The notes under the pieces: model-generated
Told to the model about the DNA's origin: nothing
Seen by the model: only the letters and a program-made list of their open reading frames with translations
The model's database searches: none
In this document: positions 23,673 through 30,357 of the stretch, piece by piece
How positions within the stretch are numbered: position 1 is the first letter of the stretch
Layout: each line of letters opens with the position of its first letter
Source of the DNA: JAEUMG01 sp046349315
GTDB taxonomy: Bacteria; Pseudomonadota; Alphaproteobacteria; Rhizobiales; Aestuariivirgaceae
Assembly: GCA_046349315.1 (NCBI GenBank)
Contig: JAXMCQ010000029.1
Coordinates: 1-64,000, forward strand
Direction of reading: 5' to 3'
Length of the DNA stretch: 64,000 nt
Program-made: the position numbers and the translations under genes

Positions 23673-25847
23673 CTACCCAGCCGCTGCAGCAGCCGCGGCT
23701 GCCTCTGCCTTTTGCTTCAAGCGGAGCTGATGGGCTGCCGCGGCCCCTGGATCTTCGCCGGAAACCTGCACAGTTGGAACGGCAAGCTTGATGTTGTTTT
23801 CGTCGAACGCTTTCTTGATCATCATGAGAGCCCGCCGCTTGACCGTAAACTGCTCGCCCGGTCGCGTCTTGAGCTTCATGCGCAAGATCATGCCCGAATC
23901 GCCGAACTCGTCGACGCCCTGCATCTTCAAGGGCTCGATGATGCTCGCGGCCAATTCCGGGTCCTGTGCGAGGTCCTGGCCGATCTTCTTGACGAGCTTG
24001 CGCGCCTTGTCGACGTCGGAATCATAAGTGACCGTCATGGTGATCTTCTCGATCACCCAGTCGCGGCTCATGTTCTGAACGGCGCCAAGTTCGCTGAAAG
24101 GCACCGTATAGACATAGCCGCGATGATGCCTCAGCTTAACCGATCTCAAACTGAACCCTTCGACTGTTCCCTTGTAAGACTTGCTCTGGATGTATTCGCC
24201 GACACGGAAGGCGTCGTCGAGCAGGTAGAAGACGCCGCTGATGACATCCTTGACCACTGTCTGCGCGCCGAAGCCGATGGCAACGCCGACAATGCCGGCG
24301 CCGGCGATGAGCGGAGCGATTTCAACCCCGAGCGAAGATAATGCCATGAGAATGGCGACGACGGCGACGATGATCATCAGCACATTTCGCACGATCGGTA
24401 AGAGCGTACGAACCCGCGCCCGGCGCCGCGCCAGCTCGGTGCCCACCTCGCCCAGGACGGAGGCCTCTTCCATCTTGCGATCGATCAGCGTCTTGGCGAC
24501 ATGCCAGAAAAAATCGGCCGCAAGCAGAATGACAATGGCACTGAAGGCACCCCGCATGATGCGGGTCAGAATCGTGTCCTGGGCCGTCATGGCGGTGAAG
24601 TCGATGCCGAGCTTGTGGCCAAGGAAAATGACTGCCGCGATGACCAGCGCCGCGCGCACGCCGCGTTCGATCACGGCGGCAAGCACGCTCGGTATCTCCT
24701 TGCCGCCCTGCTCGCGACCGGGAGGGCGCAGCACATTGTTGACGGCGCGCCGCACGGCGCCGACGGCGAACGGCAACCCAACCACCACGACGAAGAGCCA
24801 GAAGAGACGCCAGGCGCTCGCCACCCACAAGAGCCACAGCACGATGAAGTAAATCGTGATCATCCAGTTCTTGGCATTTGCACTGAGCCTGCCCCGCGCC
24901 GGCTCATCGGCACTGAGATTGACCTGGCCCGGCCGGTGCCAAACGGCCTCGATGCCCATCACCAGCAACACCATGCCAAGCAGGTAGGCAATGAGATATC
25001 GCGTCGGATCAGAAAAGCCGAGGATCCCCATCAGGCTGACCGTCGTCCAACCGAAAGCGTACCAGCCGATCGCATAGGAAACGCGTTTCACCCAGAACGA
25101 AGCCGAGGCATCGCTGACGGGGAGCACACGATAGCGCGACGGCTCGCCAAAGCCCGTATGCTCGGGCGGCGCGAGAATGAACGCGAGGACGAGCCGCGCG
25201 GCGCGGAAGATCAGGACCGCAACGAGATAGCCGACGATGATCGGGTGCAGGAGGCTTGGCCAATTGAAGCCCAGAAACACCCCAATGCTGCCGGCTGCAA
25301 ATACGGCCAGCGAAGCGGCACCGTAACCGAGGCGCTCCGCCATGGCGATGAGCCTGTCGCCGATTGAATCAAGACGGGCCGAGGCAATCCAGGCCCGCAC
25401 ACCCCCGGTAAACCGCCGGAAGATCCATTCGGCGGCAACGCCGGCTGCCATGAAGACGAGAAAGATGAGCAGCAGCCGGATTGGACCGTAGCCTTGTAAC
25501 TCGCCGCCGATCTCGCCGGCCACGCGGGCAACTTCAGAGGGAAAGGCCGGGATGGCAGCAACGAGGCTGGCGAGATGAGACCTGATCCGCTCGAAGGCCG
25601 CATCCATCGCAATGTCGTCATGCGGCTGCGCGACCGCTGCGGGGGCTTGTGGCTTCGCCTCCGCCGCCTTTTGTGCATCGATCCATTTCTGGACCTCCGG
25701 ATCGCTGAGGAGCTTGAGCAGCTCCTCAATTTTTTGCGGCGGCTTGGCAGCGTCCGTCGTCTGGGCCTGTGCGGATTGACCCGCGAAGCACAGGAAAATC
25801 AGCGCAGCAAGTACCGCAACTATGGGCCGCGCCGATTTTCCTAACAC
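23673..25847 (-). CDS. MscS-family mechanosensitive channel, large form
   Basis: 724 residues. A signal peptide (LAALIFLCFAGQSAQA) precedes a periplasmic region of about 100 residues, then roughly ten membrane segments between 115 and 545. The MscS pore and beta domain follow: a Gly/Ala-rich pore helix (LIAGAGIVGVAIGFGAQTVVKDVISG), then VGEYIQSKSYKGTVEGFSLRSVKLRH and a C-terminal alpha/beta part. It releases solutes on hypo-osmotic shock. The multi-helix N-terminus places it with the larger MscK/YbdG-like members. The C-terminus is an unusual poly-Ala run (AEAAAAAAAAG). Confidence 0.92.
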   Translation of the reverse strand: MLGKSARPIVAVLAALIFLCFAGQSAQAQTTDAAKPPQKIEELLKLLSDPEVQKWIDAQKAAEAKPQAPAAVAQPHDDIAMDAAFERIRSHLASLVAAIPAFPSEVARVAGEIGGELQGYGPIRLLLIFLVFMAAGVAAEWIFRRFTGGVRAWIASARLDSIGDRLIAMAERLGYGAASLAVFAAGSIGVFLGFNWPSLLHPIIVGYLVAVLIFRAARLVLAFILAPPEHTGFGEPSRYRVLPVSDASASFWVKRVSYAIGWYAFGWTTVSLMGILGFSDPTRYLIAYLLGMVLLVMGIEAVWHRPGQVNLSADEPARGRLSANAKNWMITIYFIVLWLLWVASAWRLFWLFVVVVGLPFAVGAVRRAVNNVLRPPGREQGGKEIPSVLAAVIERGVRAALVIAAVIFLGHKLGIDFTAMTAQDTILTRIMRGAFSAIVILLAADFFWHVAKTLIDRKMEEASVLGEVGTELARRRARVRTLLPIVRNVLMIIVAVVAILMALSSLGVEIAPLIAGAGIVGVAIGFGAQTVVKDVISGVFYLLDDAFRVGEYIQSKSYKGTVEGFSLRSVKLRHHRGYVYTVPFSELGAVQNMSRDWVIEKITMTVTYDSDVDKARKLVKKIGQDLAQDPELAASIIEPLKMQGVDEFGDSGMILRMKLKTRPGEQFTVKRRALMMIKKAFDENNIKLAVPTVQVSGEDPGAAAAHQLRLKQKAEAAAAAAAAG

Positions 25848-25879
25848 CGAATGCTACTCGAAGACCGCTGTCCCAGCGA

Positions 25880-26458
25880 TCAATGGGCGTGCTTCTTCAA
25901 TCGGAATGCAAATCCGACGAACAGAATGCCGAAGATGATCGAGTAGGCACCGATCACCCAGATGAGCGCCAGCGCGCCGGCACCCGGCATGATCAGCATC
26001 GCCGCGCCGAACAGCACCGAAAGCGCGCCGCTCAGAATGAGCATCCACTCATTGTCGATTTCCTTGCGCAGCCGGATGGCGCCGATGATTTCGAAGACGC
26101 CATGGATCAACGCCCAGGCACCGATAAACATGAGGAGGACCAATGCGGTGATCTGTGGCCAGAAGAAGGTCAGCAAGCCTGCCGCGATGCCGAGCAGGCC
26201 GACCACCACGAGCCACCAGCGTGGTGCCGCGCCACCGCCGCCGCCGATGGCTGCCGCTACCGACAGCACCCCGTCGACGAGAGCATAGGCACCGTAAAGG
26301 ATCACCAGGCTGAGCAATGTGATCCCCGGCCATGCGAAAGCCAGAATGCCGAAAATGATCGCCGCGATGCCGCGTAAGAGAAGAAGCCACCAATTCTTCG
26401 CCAAGCCATGCAGCAGCATTGGCTGTGGTAAACCTGTCGCCTTGATATCGGTTGCCAT
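25880..26458 (-). CDS. HdeD-family membrane protein (DUF308)
   Basis: 192 residues with six predicted membrane helices arranged as two related three-helix halves (GIAAIIFGILAFAWPGIT and LLGIAAGLLTFFWPQIT), the DUF308 repeat. HdeD proteins are linked to acid resistance in enterobacteria; the function in alphaproteobacteria is unclear. A short His-containing cytoplasmic tail ends the protein. It lies 32 bp upstream of the MscS gene on the same strand, so a stress-related envelope pair is plausible. Confidence 0.88.
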   Translation of the reverse strand: MATDIKATGLPQPMLLHGLAKNWWLLLLRGIAAIIFGILAFAWPGITLLSLVILYGAYALVDGVLSVAAAIGGGGGAAPRWWLVVVGLLGIAAGLLTFFWPQITALVLLMFIGAWALIHGVFEIIGAIRLRKEIDNEWMLILSGALSVLFGAAMLIMPGAGALALIWVIGAYSIIFGILFVGFAFRLKKHAH

Positions 26459-26628
26459 GTGAAGCCCCTGAGGTTGCGTTCGCGTTTCCGCACGCCTGCG
26501 CGTTCCGTCCTAAACCGCCGACGCGCGAATCTCAAATTACCCGCGGTTATGATCTATGGCGCTTTTTCGGCCTCCGTCAACGTATCGCCTTGCCGTAGAC
26601 GAGGCTTCCGCGCTAGCGAGCCTTGGCC

Positions 26629-27633
26629 ATGACTCCGCGCAGCCTGCGTCGCAAACTCGTCAAGATCGTCGTCTCGGCGATCATCCTCACAGCCATCGGC
26701 ACGCCGCTCTTCGTCTTGCGCGGCGCCGACCAGGAGCGCTTGCTGAGCGGGCTTTTCATTTTCGGCATTTTGCTCGGCAGCATCGAGGAATTCTACCTGC
26801 GCGCGCCGCGCGGCGCCTGGATCAGCGAAGGCCATCCGCTGTTGGCGTTGCTTGCGACTTTCGGCTTCGCGATTGGGGCCGCTTGCGCATCATCAGTCGT
26901 GAACCTGACCTTCTGGGGCGAACTCGAACTTTTGGGCCCTATGATGAACGCCCTGTTCCGGCACCTGCCCCTGCTCCTGCTGATGGTGGCTCTCCTTGCC
27001 ATCATCCTGCGCGTCATCGGCTTTATCGGCGGGCGCACCCTGTTCCATCTCCTGACCGGGCGTTATCACCGCCCCGTCGTCGAAAAGCGCGTGCTCGCCT
27101 TCATCGACATCAAGAATTCGACGGCGCTGATCGAAGAACTCGGCGCCCTGCGCGGCAAGGAGGCGATCAGCCATGTGGTGACGCTCGTCTCCCGCTCCGT
27201 CATCGAGCATGGCGGCGATATTTATCTCTATACCGGTGACGGCATGGTCGCGAGCTGGGATTGGAAGGCGGCGACCCGCGGCCAGGCGATTGTGCTGTTC
27301 GCGAGCGAGGCCTTGCGCGCCGTGCGGGATGACGAAGCCTATCGGCTTCGGAGATTCGGCATGGCGATGGAAGGCATCCGCATCGGCATTGCCGGGGGCG
27401 ATGTGGTGGTGAGCGAGCAAGGCGATATACGCCGCGCCATCGGCATTTGGGGTGATGCGATCAACATGGCGTCGCGATTGGAACAGGCGGGTAAGGAATT
27501 GCGCGAAGACTGCCTGATCGCCCAGCCTGTGCTGAATGCGCTTGATATCAAAGGCTTTGAGCTCGTCACCATGCCGCCGATCGCGGTGCGGGGCATCCGG
27601 GAGCCGGTGCTCGCCTGCGCCCTCAGGGTCTGA
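26629..27633 (+). CDS. Membrane-anchored class III adenylate/guanylate cyclase
   Basis: 334 residues from the ATG at 26629 (a TTG two codons earlier also fits). Four membrane helices occupy about residues 10-135. The cyclase homology domain (about 150-325) has the first metal Asp in LAFIDIKNST, the second in YLYTGDGMVASW, and GIWGDAINMASRLEQ as the conserved C-terminal motif. It should form cAMP (or cGMP) at the inner face of the membrane as a homodimer. The purine-selecting residues cannot be assigned by eye. It is transcribed away from hdeD across a 170-bp divergent promoter region. Confidence 0.9.
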   Translation: MTPRSLRRKLVKIVVSAIILTAIGTPLFVLRGADQERLLSGLFIFGILLGSIEEFYLRAPRGAWISEGHPLLALLATFGFAIGAACASSVVNLTFWGELELLGPMMNALFRHLPLLLLMVALLAIILRVIGFIGGRTLFHLLTGRYHRPVVEKRVLAFIDIKNSTALIEELGALRGKEAISHVVTLVSRSVIEHGGDIYLYTGDGMVASWDWKAATRGQAIVLFASEALRAVRDDEAYRLRRFGMAMEGIRIGIAGGDVVVSEQGDIRRAIGIWGDAINMASRLEQAGKELREDCLIAQPVLNALDIKGFELVTMPPIAVRGIREPVLACALRV

Positions 27634-27978
27634 ACATACCCCTTCAGAAAAACATTTGCACACGGACGAATTTCGGGAGGCGCCCTCGACAGGCCTAGAT
27701 TTTATGAAATATATCAAGAGCTTATGAAAATTGCAAAAAACTTAAAAAATAGTTCTTGGGTTACTGCGCAGCTGTTTGTACTCAGATTGCCCGAGGGAAA
27801 GCCTTTTCCCCGCTGCGATCAGTTTAGGAAGGCCATTGCCCGGTCACTGATTAGATTTGGCGAAGGCCGAAGTTTTGTCTAAATTATAGGCGGGTAATTC
27901 CTCGCCGGGAGGATGGCCGAATGCGTGCCTTGGCATCGCAGCGGTCGGAAAACGAGCGTCAATGTGAAGGGACTGACT
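27634..27978. other. AT-rich intergenic region
   Basis: 345 bp between the cyclase and the IalB gene. It is strikingly AT-rich around 27705-27765 compared with the flanks. The only structure seen is a short hairpin, GGGAAA/TTTCCC with a 4-nt loop at 27795-27810. No convincing gene was found. It marks the left edge of a lower-GC stretch that runs to about 32790. Confidence 0.5.
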
Positions 27979-28488
27979 GTGCGAACCATCATCCGAATTG
28001 TTGCGCTAGGTGTGGGTTTTTTTGGCATTGCCTCCGTGGGACACGCGGAAGCGGTCAACAAGGTGTTCGACCAATGGCGTGTGAACTGTATCGAAACAAA
28101 GGATAATGGAAGGGTCTGCGCCTTGATGGCCGGTCTCGTTAACGCAAAGAAAACTATAGTCTTCAGGTGGGCGATTTCTCCGGATAAGGAAAGCAAGACT
28201 AACCAGATTACTATCACGACACTGACCGGCGTCCGAGTTTCAGATGGAATTTCGGTTCAGTTCGGTCAAAGCGACCCAGTGAAGGTTCCATACAGACTGT
28301 GCATGCCGAAATTCTGTGTCGCCGAAATCCCATTCAGCGACGCCTGGCTCAAGACGCTCAAAGCAAGCAAGGGATTTACAGTGCGGATTATGAGCGCCAA
28401 CGGCAAAGAGCTGAAATACGATCTCGACTTGAACAAGTTTAGTGCCGCTTATGATTTCTACACAGCGGAAGTAGCCAAGACACAGTGA
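27979..28488 (+). CDS. Invasion-associated locus B (IalB)-family periplasmic protein
   Basis: 169 residues from the GTG at 27979, which gives an ideal signal peptide (IIRIVALGVGFFGIASVGHA) and has AGGGA 6 nt upstream. In-frame starts at 27913 and 27964 lack well-placed ribosome sites. The mature part shows the IalB pattern: FDQWRVNC, a second Cys in GRVCALMAG, VSDGISVQFG, and the Cys pair in RLCMPKFCVAEIPF. Named after a Bartonella erythrocyte-invasion gene, the family is widespread in free-living Hyphomicrobiales, where its role is unknown. Confidence in family is high, in start moderate. Confidence 0.85.
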   Translation: MRTIIRIVALGVGFFGIASVGHAEAVNKVFDQWRVNCIETKDNGRVCALMAGLVNAKKTIVFRWAISPDKESKTNQITITTLTGVRVSDGISVQFGQSDPVKVPYRLCMPKFCVAEIPFSDAWLKTLKASKGFTVRIMSANGKELKYDLDLNKFSAAYDFYTAEVAKTQ

Positions 28489-28746
28489 TCGGCGAACCCG
28501 TCGCACCAAATTAATCATCGATAGGGGTAGCTTCGGCTAATGCGAATGCTACACCTAGAGGCGTCACTACAATCGCAACTATTCATGGGGCTCTTAGGGC
28601 TAGAAGCCCGTACGCCGCTTATACCACCATCAATCCGAAGAGCTGCGGTGCGACACTTGTTGGCTTTGCGCTTTGCAGGATCTAGACACCGCGACGAACA
28701 TGGTAATCACTTTCGCGATCGACCTGTTCCCAATTCCGAAGGCTTG

Positions 28747-28775
28747 TTGACTTTTCGGGAAAGGTATCAAATATT
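28747..28775 (+). promoter_or_regulatory. Promoter of the small-peptide gene
   Basis: TTGACT at 28747-28752 (five of six consensus bases), 17-bp spacer, AATATT at 28770-28775 (four of six). Transcription would start near 28782, about 24 nt before the peptide ATG, with the GGGGGAGG ribosome site in the leader. Spacing is ideal for a sigma-70-type promoter. Confidence 0.6.
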
Positions 28776-28805
28776 GCGCAGCATATGGAATTGGGGGAGG
28801 CTTTG

Positions 28806-28940
28806 ATGAAACTCAAGCCAAATTTACTGGACCTTATAAAGCTTGAAAGCGGGCGCACCGTCTCAACCCTGGCTAAAACCTTCGGCCCCTTGCCGCCGGA
28901 TGATGGCGACGGGCAACCGCCAATACCGGTCAACCCATAA
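28806..28940 (+). CDS. 44-residue peptide, candidate RiPP precursor
   Basis: A short gene too small for most callers. ATG at 28806 is preceded by GGGGGAGG with 5 nt spacing, the best ribosome site in this part of the window, and by a promoter (28747-28775). The first 26 residues (starting MKLKPNLLDLIKLESG) look like an amphipathic helical leader; the last 18 are rich in Pro, Asp and Gly (GPLPPDDGDGQPPIPVNP). No signal peptide, Cys or membrane segment. It is followed by two hairpins and then an adenylating enzyme, with an ATP-grasp ligase convergent beyond it. Leader-plus-distinct-core layout next to ligases is typical of ribosomally made, modified peptides. No known precursor family is recognised; a regulatory or toxin peptide is the alternative. 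Confidence 0.6.
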   Translation: MKLKPNLLDLIKLESGRTVSTLAKTFGPLPPDDGDGQPPIPVNP

Positions 28941-28947
28941 GCTATGG

Positions 28948-28972
28948 CGCGCTCTGACTATGTCGGAGCGCG
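28948..28972 (+). promoter_or_regulatory. Strong hairpin after the peptide gene
   Basis: An 11-bp stem (CGCGCTCTGAC at 28948-28958 pairing with GTCGGAGCGCG at 28962-28972, one G-U) closed by a 3-nt TAT loop, followed by TATTTGCTT. It begins 8 nt after the peptide stop. It may stabilise the 3' end of a short peptide mRNA or act with the next hairpin as a tandem terminator. Confidence 0.7.
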
Positions 28973-28985
28973 TATTTGCTTGAAT

Positions 28986-29009
28986 AAAGGACGCTTCGGC
29001 GTCTTTTTT
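28986..29009 (+). terminator. Rho-independent terminator/attenuator between peptide and ligase genes
   Basis: Stem GACGC/GCGTC with a stable TTCG tetraloop (28990-29003), extended by A-T pairs, and a run of six T at 29004-29009. The T-run ends 5 nt before the first ATG of the ligase gene, so the terminator occupies the position where the ligase's ribosome site should be. It would yield abundant short peptide transcripts and little read-through into the enzyme gene. Confidence 0.85.
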
Positions 29010-29013
29010 GCTA

Positions 29014-30354
29014 ATGACGATGGACAACAACATCGGCAGTGCATTTCTGGAGACCCTCCTCACTACTGAGCGGATGCCGGAAGATGAGATCGTCGCGCAC
29101 CAAGCCGATCTACTATCCCGCTTGTACCATCACGCTGTTACAGAGGTCGAGGTTTACCGACATCGGCCGCCACCGCCTCTTTCATTAGATCCGACCTCAT
29201 TGTTCTGGCGTGACCAACCCTTCGTCACACGGGATCAACTGGCGGCCGGCCTAGATCTTTTTTGCGCCAGAAATGTTCCGGAGAATCATGGGGGCTTTGT
29301 ACGGTGGAACTCAGGCGGCAGCACTGGCCGCGCAGTATCTCGGCTTGCTACTTCGCTTGAATCGCTAGCGCGCACGATCGCATTCTATCGCGCCTTAGGA
29401 GCTTGGCATTACGACTACTCGAATCCATTGCTGCTGATCAGGACAGATGAATTCGCCAAACACTTTGACGATATGGTGGACAAAGGCGACAGCAATTCCT
29501 GCTGGCAACTTCCAGCCTACTTCGGCCACAAAGATCCAGCTGCTCAACAGTTTCTAAACATAAGATCTGCGCCCTCCGAGCAGCTGGCGAAGATAATCGA
29601 AGTCGCTCCAGCCAATATCAATACGTTTCCATCCAATTTGCTAAGGTTAGCGCTCGAGGCGCGCCGTCATGACCCTCAACCGATAATCCCGATCGTCATT
29701 TCAGTGGCGGAGTACTTGGCTCCTGAGATCCGCATATTGACTGAACGGACGTTTGGCAGCCGGATTATCGACGTTCTTTCATCGGCAGAGGCGGGCATCA
29801 TCGCCATACAATGCCCTTACAGTTCTCTATATCATATCCAAAGTGAACTAGTTCTGGTGGAAATCATCGGAGTAAACGGAAAGCTGTGTCGCACTGGCGA
29901 AATCGGCGAGCTCGTAGTCACGCCTCTCTACAATTACGCTTCCCCCCTCCTTCGTTATCGGACGGGCGACTACGTGGAATGCGGGCCTCAATGCCCCTGC
30001 GGTCGAACTCTGCCCACTATCTCCAAATTCGTCGGTCGGCGCGAGCACATGTTCAATTTCCCCGATGGACGGGACGCCTTGCCAAACATCGACAGAATCA
30101 GGATCACCGAACTCATTGGGCACGACGCATGGGCTTTCGTGCAAACTGAAAAGCGCCGATCCGAGTTGAGGGTAGCACGGTTCTGTCACACTCAATTCGC
30201 AGACCAGCTCACTAGCTTGTTAAAAGAATGTACGGGTGGAAATTTTGAGGTTGAGATAGTTTCAGTAGATGAACTCCCTCTTACGGCAGGGGCAAAAAGA
30301 CATTTCACGCTAAACGCGTACAGACGAAGTGGAGTTTCGCCGAGTGTCGGATGA
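29014..30354 (+). CDS. PaaK/CapK-like AMP-forming ligase (adenylating enzyme)
   Basis: 446 residues from the ATG at 29014 (29020 is an alternative); neither has a good ribosome site. It belongs to the phenylacetate-CoA ligase-like branch of the ANL superfamily: the phosphate loop is WNSGGSTGRAVS near residue 100, the A5-type acidic motif is SSAEAGI, then YRTGDYVECG and the Cys-rich CPCGRTLP of PaaK-type enzymes, and a C-terminal GAKRHF with the probable catalytic lysine. It should activate a carboxylate as acyl-adenylate and pass it to CoA or an amine. No phenylacetate genes are nearby. Located just after the peptide gene, it may act on the peptide or supply an acyl group. Substrate unknown. 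Confidence 0.82.
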   Translation: MTMDNNIGSAFLETLLTTERMPEDEIVAHQADLLSRLYHHAVTEVEVYRHRPPPPLSLDPTSLFWRDQPFVTRDQLAAGLDLFCARNVPENHGGFVRWNSGGSTGRAVSRLATSLESLARTIAFYRALGAWHYDYSNPLLLIRTDEFAKHFDDMVDKGDSNSCWQLPAYFGHKDPAAQQFLNIRSAPSEQLAKIIEVAPANINTFPSNLLRLALEARRHDPQPIIPIVISVAEYLAPEIRILTERTFGSRIIDVLSSAEAGIIAIQCPYSSLYHIQSELVLVEIIGVNGKLCRTGEIGELVVTPLYNYASPLLRYRTGDYVECGPQCPCGRTLPTISKFVGRREHMFNFPDGRDALPNIDRIRITELIGHDAWAFVQTEKRRSELRVARFCHTQFADQLTSLLKECTGGNFEVEIVSVDELPLTAGAKRHFTLNAYRRSGVSPSVG

Positions 30355-30357
30355 GAA

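Noticed and set aside
28540..28806. 88-codon plus-strand frame whose TGA overlaps the peptide ATG
   Set aside because: It covers the peptide's promoter, has only a weak ribosome site and no recognisable fold. The TGATG overlap is suggestive but can arise by chance.
29014..30354. True phenylacetate-CoA ligase of aromatic degradation
   Set aside because: No paa genes nearby, atypical context next to a peptide gene, and a divergent sequence outside the ANL motifs.
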